64,000 nucleotides of DNA from Euryodendron excelsum (lineage: Eukaryota > Streptophyta > Magnoliopsida > Ericales > Pentaphylacaceae), in the NCBI GenBank assembly GCA_033060915.1, contig CM065379.1, positions 26,590,318-26,654,317 of the forward strand, written 5' to 3'. Positions within the stretch are counted from its first letter, which is position 1. Each line of letters opens with the position of its first letter. The position numbers were made by a program, and so were the translations under genes. The notes under the pieces are model-generated. The model was not told the origin of the DNA. It worked only from the letters and a program-made list of their open reading frames with translations, and did no database searches. Of this stretch, positions 21,201 through 33,200 are shown in pieces.

Positions 21201-24200
21201 TCTTTTTCATATATGTCAATATGTCATGTAATAGGTTATCGCTTATGAACTATCATTGATGGGAGTTTTCTCTTACTTTTGTACATTGAATTTGTGTTTT
21301 TTAAATAGTTTTGGTGGTTTGTGAATATTAAATTTATCTGCATGAAAAATTAAAATATTTAAAAAATAATAATTTTTTGGTGTGTCCTCTCCATATCTGT
21401 GTCTTTCATTTTTCAAAGTTACAGTGTCCCGTGTCTTTATCGGTGCTTCTGAGGTGCTATATTTCAGTAATTTAGTAAATCTTGTTTGAGTTAGTCGATC
21501 CTGTTCCTAGACATTCATGTGACCGATGATATATTCGAGGCCATGCATAGGAGGTAAGGACCTTGAGCCAATCCATAGAACTTGTAAAAACCTTATACGA
21601 GATAAGGGGCTTGAACCAAATCATAGGATATGTGCGCTCGGGTGGAGAACTGCTCATTTGAGTAGAGGGATGGCTTGAGAGGCTGGGTGCATGTGTCAAA
21701 AGTAGAGATGGCATGCTCAATTGCAGCTAATTTTGTTTCAAGGGGATTCGGGAATAATCCTTTAAAAATGCCCACTTAGAAGCAATGCTTCTAAATGCCT
21801 TATCTCGGGGTAAGGTGGCCTTTTCCAAGGAGTTCTGAAATAGTAATCCTCACTAGACCAGGTTCCGTATAACCCATCTGTAGTGGAGGACAATGCGACC
21901 TTTGGCAAGGAGTGCATCTTGTTGAGCTCTATTGCCAAAACTTGAAGATCCTCTGAGGCTAGCCAAGGAACCCAAGTTGAACCCATCCCAAAGGTGAGGT
22001 GAGGCGCGCTAGTCTATATCAAAGACGAGTCGAGGCAACACAAGACAACATGAAGCACTGGATAAGATTTGAGGCACTAAGGCTTCACCCGCCTTGTGGT
22101 TTAGCAAAACCTATATTACTTGGAATGCAGATCATTTCGGTATGTGGAACAGGAAAGAGAACGTCGTATGTCACGTGTTCTATATTGTGATACGATAGGA
22201 GTAGGCTTGTATAAATTTAAGGTACTTTTAGAGCAACTTTCATGTAAATATTTGACATCCAATAGAATATATTTTATTTTTTAGAAATTAATTGTGAAAA
22301 AACACATTTCTAAGAGTATTATGAATTTATGACCCATTTTTTTTTTTCTTATTATTCTGCTAAAACTCCGTTGTTCCCTAATTTTCATTCATTGTATTTG
22401 ATTTTGTTTCTTCCTCAGGTAACTTTAAGGAAATACATAGAAAAATATTTTGGGATCGCGTTGGATCACCATATTCACCTTTTTGGAACATAAGTGAACC
22501 ATGTATAGGAAGACTGTTCTAAAAACGTAAATCGCTAGGGTGTTAGTGTATTTTGGTAACATAGAGCAAAATAGCATAAACATACTATTGTTCTCATAAT
22601 CACAGTTCCATTGAATAGGGACAGATTACACACATATGTTGCTGCTAGACTTATTCTGATTCTATTGGAATGGAAATTTTAGAATAGGAAATTAAGAAAC
22701 TTTGACCACTAAGAACGTTGTTGACCTAATAGAGTGCGCATAAAATGATCCAACAGCATAACTTGATCCATAATAAGATCTATGGACCCGTATTACTGCT
22801 TGTGTCTTGGAAATGTTGGAACTATCAATAGGATTTTCAAAATACTTTTAAATTCTTAAACTTAATAAATAAAACAAAATCTTTTGAGCATCAAATTAAA
22901 ATGACTAGACACTAAGAAGCACGGGCAAGAACACGACACAGACAATGCCGACAGAATGATTTTAAAAAAATTGTAGGACACAACACAGTGGGGACATGGC
23001 TAAAACAAATTATATACATTATTTGTATATCATATATAATAATATTTTACTAAAAAATAATGAAAAATTGCAAGAAAATTTGTGCAGATAAATGCATGCA
23101 TCTGCAGGATGACTTTAGTTAGGTTGGGAGAACCTTGACATGACCAAAATGCAGTCTTTGGTTGGGCAATGTTCATGGAATGGTGGAAGTATGGGATGCA
23201 TCTAAATCTGGAAATATGAGTAGCACATTGGTGTCACAGGAAATTCATATCTCAATCTCACATAGTTGAGTCTGCTTGGCACTGGTTCCCAAATTCTTCA
23301 CTTGAAAGAATCTTTGGATAGGGAAATGTCCTGTCAATATCTACATTTCCTCGCCTCTTCCTTTTGTTGAGCAGTATTGTTTCATGACATGGGGATAGTC
23401 CTGTTCTCAAAAAGGTTATGCTTACAAAACAGCTTCTTTCATTTCTTTATGTTATTCAATGCTCCCTTTATAGACGTATCAAAGAAAAAAAATCAATCCT
23501 CACTTTATAGCTCATGAATGAATTTCTGACTTTTAATGCTCCTAGATGTTGCGTCTTTGAGGCTAGTGATTATGTTCTATGCAACACCTTTTGCAAATTG
23601 TTCTGTTACAAGCCTGTTTGTAATTTCCTTTGTCCTTCATATTGATTTGGGCATCAAACTTCCCTTTAAAGATCAAGGGTTTCTCTTGGATTGTGGCAAA
23701 GTTTTTGAGATGCTTTGAGAGGAAGGCCTTACAAAGCTTGTTTTTGGGTTATTTTCATGCCTAGATGAAGAATGATTATATTGACCATCTTTTCTCTTGT
23801 TGCATGCTATACACAACTTATGATGTAAACTCTTTGACACAAGTTGCATTAGTTGTGGTTTCTCTGCTGCACATTTTCTAGTTCTTCATATAGCCTTTTG
23901 CGGGTTGTGGTTTATCTATTTATGTACTTGACTACTTGTTAAACTTTTTCGTTTTGTTTTATTTGTTTATTTATTTTTTGTGTTGGGGGAAGGGAGTGGG
24001 GTTTAGAGAAATGCTTTTTTGGTTACACTCCTCTAATCACAAAAGTGCTTTCTCTGGAGATCCATGATTTCCCGGTTTTCAAGAGTTGGATAGTTTCTCA
24101 GCTGTTGTGCATGCAAGTTGAGCTTTTACACTGCCTGCATAGCATGACACCATATTCATCCTTACTACCTCTGGCATAAAATGTGCACCCTTAGATCCAA

Positions 24201-27200
24201 CAGATGAATATGTTATATGCATGCTATGGGATTTCATTGTTACTTTTTGTCCCCCTCTACTCTTCTATATTTCAGTATATTATCATGTAATTGCTTCCTT
24301 TTATTTAATAGATCTCTTTTCCTCTACTCTTCTGTAATTCAATGTATTACCATATAATTGCTTCCTTTTCCTAACAAGCAATGGATTTAGATAGAATTTT
24401 TTTAAAAACTTTTTAATGGGATACAATTACCAAAAATGTATAAAAACTACTTTTTGAGTCGAACTTGTTTTTCCTGTAAACTTTAATCCAAAGCAGCTGC
24501 AATATGATATTTCTTTGTTCTCTTGCCCATTCAAAATGCTGCATGTGCAATAATGATGAGAGACAAGTATAATTTTCAAAGAATGCACATAAAAATGACA
24601 ATGCAAGTGACTGAAATTTCTTTTGGCTACCCGCCTAACCCCCCCAACAAAACCAAAAAAAAAAAAGAAAAATTACGAAGAAAAATTGCCCAAAAGAAAG
24701 GAAAAAAAGTGACACTGGCGCTGACTAAAGGGTATAAATGTTGCTTCAAAGTGGATTTTCTATTGGCATGTAACAAGTGGTAAGTGTTTGCCTAGGATGT
24801 TGTCGTTATACTTGGGGGTGTTCTAATATTTTTTGTTTTTCAACAGCAACATTTACATAATTTCATACTACACCTTGCTTTTCTATTAAAGATCAGTCAT
24901 TCCATTTTTTTATTTCAAATCTTATGTTGCCTCTTTATTTTCTTTTCTGTTCTTTTTTTTTTTTTTTGTCAGCATGCTGAAATGGCAGATGAGAGTGTTC
25001 AACTCAAGACATTGCAGACAATACTGATAGTATTTCAGTCACGTTTACAACCTGAAAGTGAGGTGAGCATTGATCGTTTATGTTTCCTTCCGAGTTTGAA
25101 CGTAGCAGCCTCGAAAGTTTTGCAGGTAAATTTAAGGTGGAAGTTGGCTCATGAGGCATTGGACTCTCATCTGAAATTTGTATATCTGAATATCCTCCAT
25201 TTAGATATTGAGTGACCCATGAATTCCGAGGTCATGTTTCTAAATCCATTTCCTTCCTTGCGCTTGGTTGACCTGATCTTATTGGTTCAGTCCTACCAGA
25301 CAAATCTGGGACTGTTTGACATTGGGTGTTGAGGTTCATTATAAATGACGACTGTTATTCATCTTACAGACTTAAATATTTTGGCCTTTTGGGTTCTTGA
25401 AGATGTAATGGGCAACTGATGTGATGTATATGGGATTTTTTATTTTTTTGCTTAAGCTTATTCTCACAACCCTTTAACGGGAAGGTTGGGGAAGGTTTAT
25501 AAAGGGACACAAGGACCAACAAGTGGTCAATGTGGGACACGCAGGTCACACACACACACACACACCCCGAATGGTTATTTTGGTTAAACTTATATACACT
25601 GATGTATATGGCATATTTAGATGTTATGCAAGTAAGGAATCACATTGCATATGTATTGGACTGGACGTGAGTAATTTGATCAGACAATTTTTGGATGTTG
25701 GATATGATTTTTGTCGGACATCAGAGATTATATTATCACCCATCGCTGTTTCTTTTTAAGTTGGTTTTTCAAAGGATTTAAGTTAATTTCCAGTTCTTTT
25801 CAGGAATTCCGTAAAGATCTTTGAGGCTACTTATTTAAAACATTTGTATAATAGGGTTTAAAATGCTTGCCTATTTGCTATTGGAACTTTTTCATAGGTC
25901 TGGTCTCTTAGACTGGAATCTTTCATCCTAATTTTCAAGTAATTGTTTTGTTCAAATTTCAATATGCATTTAAGATATGGAAGAAGAAATGACTTTTTGT
26001 CAGATTTTTTAACTGGACTCTAATGTTTTTCCTTGCCATTTGGCCCCTTCCATCCGTTTGTTCTTTTGGTTCTACAAGGGCTGGGAAGTAGTTATGGAAC
26101 ATTTCTGTCTTAACTGTTCTATATAATTCACAGGAAAATATGGCTCAGGCTCTTGGTATTTGTCTCCGGCTTCTTGAAAACAACAGATCCTCTGACAGTG
26201 TGAGAAAGTAAGTTTGCTCTTTTTGATAAGTAAGAAAGTAAGTTCACGTTTTACCTAGAATTATTAGATGTCTAGATGCCTTTTGCTCTTTATATTTCCT
26301 AACAGCCTCCTTAACTGTTTTCTCATTTTGCACTAAACCTCTTTACCTACAAAGATCTTCTGCTGATTTCATATAAATCTATTTCAGTACTGCTGCAGCG
26401 ACCTTCAGGCAAGCAGTAGCATTGATTTTTGATCACTTGGTTTGTGCTGAGTCACTTCCTGCGGGCAAGTTTGGTTCTGGAGGATACATTTCTCGAAGTA
26501 GTTCAGTTACTAGTGATGTTAATCGTGGTATTAATCGTGCAGAGTATGTGATCTCTCATTGACAATGAATTAATTCTCCATGTCATTTTTATCCATATTA
26601 GTAAATATTTCTGCATGTATGTGTCGAAGAACTGTTCTCAAACAATGTACAAGATAATATTGAATGTGTGGTATACAAACTTGTTTTGTATTTCTGCTTT
26701 ATCTAATTACTATGTTATAAATCACGTGCTCTTGGGTTGGTAATCTGCATACACTTTCAATGCTCGCTCGCATGGCATGGATTTGTTAAATCAATCGCAC
26801 AATTGACCCCAAGCTTCAACAGGTCATTGGAGCATGATTTTATCTATGGAGGGCCATCGGTGATGAGGGAGACCCTAACTAAAGCTGGAAAGCTTGGGCT
26901 TCAGTTGCTCGAAGACCTGACAGCTCTAGCTGCAGGTGGATCTGTATGTGCTACTTTGAAATTACTAAACTGTTCCCGTTGATGCATCCCAGCACGATGT
27001 CCTTATCCGAGTCGTTTTAGGAACTGTGCTCACTTTGTTAATATTTCATACTTTTTGTGCAGACATCAACAAAAATGACATTATATTACTGATAATTGAC
27101 CTTTTATTGTGCTTATCTTTTACTCACGAATATTATGGTCGCTTCCACCTCTCAGGCAATGTGGTTATGTGTTAGTTCCATTCAAAGGACCTTTGCACTT

Positions 27201-30200
27201 GATATACTCGAGTGAGAAATCTTTTTCCTTAATTATTTTGTATTTCCAATACTTGCATTCTGCTGAATGTTATTATCATGTATCACACTTGCATCTCAGC
27301 TGATTTGCACCTTCCATATACTGAATGTTCTTTCTTGTTGAACTGCTTTAGCCGCACACTTTGTTTACAACATATACACCATCTGTTTATTAGAGATATT
27401 TCATTAAAAAAGGGCCCAAAAGTGCCCCTCTGTAGAACTTATTATATACCTATAATTTTTTACAAAAATTTGTGACGTGGATATACACTTGCAACTTATG
27501 CATCAATATATCTATATTTTCATGGCTGCGATGTATCTTATTTGTTGATATTTTATTCTCTGCTTTAATGCATAAAAGCATGAAGGTAGTAATACATATA
27601 TGTCTAGATTTATGTTTCTATATTAGGGATGTGTCCTCCATCTCTTGATAATTGTGAGTTTACATGTCTGTCAAGACGTTTTTTCGATTAAACGTATGTC
27701 TTTGTCCACAGGCCATAGACCTGGAGTTTACCTAAACTTTAAGAGGTTATAGCACACGTATATGGCTTAATCCATTTAATTAAAGTTAAATTTTTAGTGA
27801 AGAGAAGAAGAAAAAGAAAAGTAGAGTAAACAAAGAGAAAAATATTATATGGCTAATGAGAGTAAACCAAAATTAGGGTTCTCTCCCTTATCGTTATATG
27901 CTTATACTAATGTAGCAAAGAATACCAAAAATACCCTCATAACATTAGAGAGATAACACTTAACACTCCCCCCTCCCCCCCAAGTTGGTGCATAAATATC
28001 TTTCACACCTAACCTGCTAACAACAGGATGAAAAATTTTACTACTAAGGCATTAATAAAAATATCTGTCAACTTTTCATCCAACCATGCAAATGGTATGT
28101 GGGCGCAGTAATGGTCTCCTTTTCTATACAACTTACATAGAGAATAGAACATAGGTAATATTACGACAAAAAAATAGACTACTTTAACCATAAAAAATAT
28201 AGTAACCTTTTTATCTTCATGTAGTAATCTAAGGATGGACATGAACCTAAAATAAATGAACCAACACAAATACGAACTCAAAAAAGTGTAGTAAATTAAT
28301 ATCAACAAAAAGTTACATAGTATAAAAAAAAAATTCACAGCCACTCAAAATGAGCCACTTGTGGCAACCACGGCAACAATGTCCTCCTTTTCTATGTAGT
28401 ATATAGATATAGATATAGATATAGATTGATAGATTTATACTAATGTAGCACAAAATACAAAATAGCCTTATATCATAAGAGAAATACCACATAACACTTA
28501 GCTGGTCCAATAGATGTGCTAACCTAACAAAATTGTTGTAGTGCAGCAGAAAGACGGTATTCTAAAAATATAGTTGGTACTTGTGCAAGATTAATGACAA
28601 AGCTCAACTTTTTGTGGGGTGTACTTTTTGTTTAATAAAGGCAAGAGAAATTTGGCCAGCGTGCTATGTTTGTTTTGCTTTCTAAGTTGTGAACTGTGCC
28701 TGTGAACATTTATTACTTGGAAGGCCATGTTGTGAAATAGGAGGTTTTAGGAGCAGAGGATGGTTGAAAGAGATTTCTTTGTGGGGTTCAGGGGCTTCAT
28801 AGGCTTAGAAAAGTAAATAGAACAAGAAAATTTTTTGAGTCTAATCGTCATGCATACATTACCTTGGGCATCATCGTTTGTGCTAGGGGTCGATCACCCA
28901 AACCCAAAAGGATTTCAAAACCTCTATAACTTTCATTAAAGTTTAGACTTATCAAAAAGTAGTATATAAACTTGTAAGTGGTTCTAACTCCACTAGGATT
29001 TATACTCCCTATTGGGAAATTTTGATGTTTGGACTAATAAAATCCAAGAATCCAAAACAAGAAGGGTGGCGATGGATTGGGCCAAGGTTTTCCTGGACCT
29101 GCACTAAATAAAAAATGCAAGGTTTATTGGCCTGAGCCTGGCCTGGTACAGCCAGACATCAGGAACAAGTTATTGATCCCAAGCCTGTCTAAGAAGTATT
29201 ATGAGTCCATTACAGCTTCAAAGTGGCTTAGTGAACAAAAAAATTATTACCAATTAATCCAAGTCAATCGTCATTTGTGGCATTAATATTCTTGCTTGAT
29301 TAATTGGTTTGGAGTTAAAACCTTGTGAGCTGTCTTTATAAGACTTCAACATATACTTCCATTCTTTGTAGAAAAAACAGTAAAACAAAACCAAGTATTA
29401 TTCAAATGCACATTACCTGCATATATACATGTATACCAAATTCTTCGGCTAGTTCAGTCCTCAAGCACATTTTCCAAAGGGGGTCCACGATATCCAGTTG
29501 AGCCCTATGGGTCTATATGCCAAACCCGAGCCCTAAAATTGTGGGGCTGGGTTGGGCAGGCTTGGCTGGTCACTTGACTGATGATCTTCCCAAAATTATC
29601 ACCCACGGACCACAATATGGCCCTTTTCCAACAAATTTGAAAATTTTCAAGATGTCCTTGACTCCTAGACCAAGGAAACATATATAATCCTTCAGCAAGC
29701 TTTAATTAAAATAAGATCCAAAATTACCCAAAGGGCCTGGACATAATTCTGCAAGCTCCCAAGTTGGTGCCACCTTGCATTGATCAATTTATAAATTTTT
29801 TCACTTGTTGAGATTTTCTTTTTTCGCTTCATTTGACTTGCGCCAAAAGGGAAAATCAAAGCATGGTACCTTGTTAGATCTGTCCCTTATTGTGATATCT
29901 TGTCTATGAGGACCAAGTGTTATTAGGGAATGTCATCCTATTACGGTCGTAGGTTTTTTTTCAAAGAAGTTTCTTTACATTACCTTGACACCAATCTTGT
30001 GGTAATAGCGAAGTCTATTAGTCAAAAAGCTTACAAAGTAGGATACAAAGCACATTCTTCTTCATCTCCTGGACCTTCGTATCTTATATAACTGGTTTGT
30101 AAGACATTTATCCTTTTGGAAACATGTGTCCATAATTTAATATATCCGCTGTCATGCTCATATAGATACACACACTCATGCCGACATAAAAACATATATA

Positions 30201-33200
30201 CTTCAACACTGTGGAGGCCTGTTTTGATGTCCCCGTGAATATGAATGGTTCGTTTACTTTACTTAGCATTTGAATGTGGAGCTCATTATCTTGAATTGAG
30301 CCATTTGAGAGAATGGTAGCCATCTCAACATGATGGTTAAGATCTTGAATTTTCTCATTTCAACTAAACCTACAAGTGACCGCAGGATAAGTAGGATGAA
30401 GTCCTCGAGCTTCCTAACTCCATTTAAGATAATGAGTTCTATATGAAAAATGCTATGCAAAGTGCAATAAGGGCATTCAAATTCGAGGGACACTCAAAGA
30501 GGCCCACCGGTTTTGTTTAATAGCCTTGCTTGATTATACTTTGGCACCTGTAATAGGCATGCAATGAATCTATAGGGATACATACTGTTTGTGGGTGTCT
30601 AGAATGCTTATTTTGTGGCTTAAAAGGGAAAGAAATTGTCAGCAAAGGACTTTATAATATTTAAACATGAGTAGTCTTATGCCCAGCCTAAATATTATTA
30701 TCGTCTTCTTCATTTTTAATATATGTAAGATATTTGACGTAGTTTTTGTTTGGTGCTCTGGTTATGCAGGTTCATTCTGTCTAATTATGTGGTTGTGTTC
30801 AGAATCTTGGCTTCATATGAACAGGTGATTACAACAATATCATGACTTGAGAACATTCGTACATAATACTTTATATTAGTGAATTTTTATTTGTCGACTA
30901 GTTGCCTCAAAAGCTTAAGCTATTGAGGAATAGGCTCAACAATGCATATCAAGCTCTCACACCTTTCTTTATGTGTGATCCTTGTCAAGTGGATTGAGTG
31001 CAAACGCACAAACAAAAGAAAACATGAACAAACAGAATGGGGAACAAATTCACATGTGGAGGCTTTAACCTAAGACCTGTTAGAACCTAATTTTTAATAC
31101 CACGTTAGGTAGTCAGTTCCTCTAAGAACTTAAGCTTTTAGCATGTGTGTAACTTAAGTACTTATGTCATTTGCTATATGCGAATTAGAACATTATATTC
31201 TGTGGAGGAGGAATAGTTGAGTGCTAATATCTTTCGAGGCGGTGTTTGGGCTTAGGGTCAATTTGGGGAAGAGTGAGATTATCCTGTTTGAGAGGTGCAA
31301 GACATTCAGGGCCTAGCCACGAATTTGGGGTTTAGAGTGGCCTCTCTTCCCACTTCATATTTAGGGCTACCATTAGTGTCACACCCCAACTCCGAGATTG
31401 TTGTAGGACCTTCTTAAGGTAAGGTGGACCTTACAACCTCATCATCTAAACATACAATTAACATAATATAATTAAGAAATAATTATGTGGGCCATATGTA
31501 ATACAAACACAATAAAGCTCATATACATAGATAACAGAAAAAGTGAAGTACAAACATCCATCCACAGGTATGTACATATAAACTAAAACTTTCTCCCATA
31601 TTCATATTTACATATGAAAGAGTAACACAAAATATACGATGAGTACAATTGTTCTCATTTAGTCATAGACTCCTCATCCTACACATAGACTCAACAGTGG
31701 ACTCAAGCTCATTTGGGTACCTGTTTCAGGAACCACTGTAGGGGTGTGAGCAAGTCACATGGTCAGTGAATGTAATAACTCATAAGAATATACGCAAGAA
31801 TATTTGAATATGAACAACCATCACAATTCAATGAATAGTATAACTATATTGTTTTCAAACCTGCCATACCACAAACATCATATAACGCAATCATCTCATT
31901 TCAGATCTACCACCAATGAACTCTGAGCCATGCAGTGGCCTTATAGGCAACGTCCCTTAGACAGTGATGTATAATGTATGAAATAGCCTTTTAGGCATGT
32001 CCCATGAATAATCAATGATAACACCACTAAGGCACTATACTGTAACACTACTAAGGCAATATTATATAACTCCACTAAGGCAGTGCAATGCAACCAATGC
32101 AATGCAATGCAATGCAATCAATGCAATGCATTAACTCTGAATCCCATCACAATCACCACATAAACACCATGATGCATATTTCATGCAAAGTCAATACATC
32201 CAAAGCTCACATATATACATATTCGTATTCTGACCAACATTCTACATGAATTAGTGCACCCACCTCAACCATTGAAATAGATAGCCAAGTCACTCTTTTG
32301 GTGGAGTTAAAGTATACTTACTCGCCTCGAAACCTAGCACATATCACATTTCTCTTTACATGAGTATAAATATAATAAACTCGTCATTGCACCATGCGTG
32401 CTTACACCATGACATGAAATGTTTAAGATACATTAGAGAGGTCATAAAAGCCACCCAAAGCCAAATGAGTGTAAAACTCGAGGTTTGAACCATGATCTTC
32501 TGACATAGGTGCACCATTTTAGTCATATCTTTCTAATTACTAAGAATCTGAAACTGATATTTGTGCCACTAAAAACTAGACTTGTTGAGCTTTAAATCCA
32601 TAGGTCATGGGTCCTAGACAAAGTTTAGATGTGGAGTTGTATAGCTTCGAATATGGGTCTGACTTTCTAAAAATTGCTGCAGACTGCATTTTTAGATCAA
32701 ATTTGAACTCAATTCGGTATCAATTGGCAAGAAACTAGACTGCGAGCCCTATATCAGTAGAAAGATAGACAAGTCTAGTTTCTAACGCATCAAATGGTGC
32801 AAGGTTTCGACATTTCTGGAAACAGTTATGATCATTCTCCTAAACTGTCTCAGTGCTGACTGACAGAACTCAAATTGGACCCTAGACTAATTTAATATCT
32901 TCTTCCCCATAATCAAATTCCAAAATCAATCCAAATATATGATGTATAATGAGATTCTAAACTTGCAAGTCCTCCTTTCTTAAGTTCTTTTACATAACTC
33001 TCCCCAATTTGAAGTTCAATTTAATTCCCCTAACCTTATTATTGAAGCTTAGATAAGAATCTCATAATAAATAACAAGAATAAACTTAGAATTAGATATT
33101 CTTACCTTAAATCAAACCTACACAAGGTTCCCCTTCATTTTCCCTTTCTTTCTCGTCTTTTCTTTCCTTTTCTTCCTCTTTTTCTTTCACGCTCTCTCTT

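Larger units (their letters stand above)
10030..24972. other. MON2 intron 2 (14.9 kb), heavily invaded
   Basis: Donor gtacgt and acceptor ttttttgtcag bound an intron of 14,943 nt between phase-0 exons. It holds a family-2 element (10854), four hAT-like elements (11546, 20242, 20885, 22912), a decayed possible fifth (14937), a 100-bp direct repeat pair (14383/14604), a copia relic (15995-18810) and a family-3 element (22114). The stretches 10511-10853, 11204-11537, 12342-14382, 22561-22903 and 23081-24950 show nothing I recognise beyond AT-rich intron sequence. Confidence 0.85.
27212..30769. other. MON2 intron 7 (3558 nt)
   Basis: Holds copia LTR remnants with a Helitron fragment (27700-28503) and a possible short element with GGCCTGAGCCTGGCC-type ends (about 29055-29575). 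The stretches 27212-27690, 28510-29050 and 29580-30760 show nothing recognised. Confidence 0.8.

Noticed and set aside
28009..28344. 111-codon minus-strand frame with hydrophobic stretches
   Set aside because: Only [20 protein letters not shown] is meaningful and it is the copia RNase H end; the rest is AT-rich sequence.
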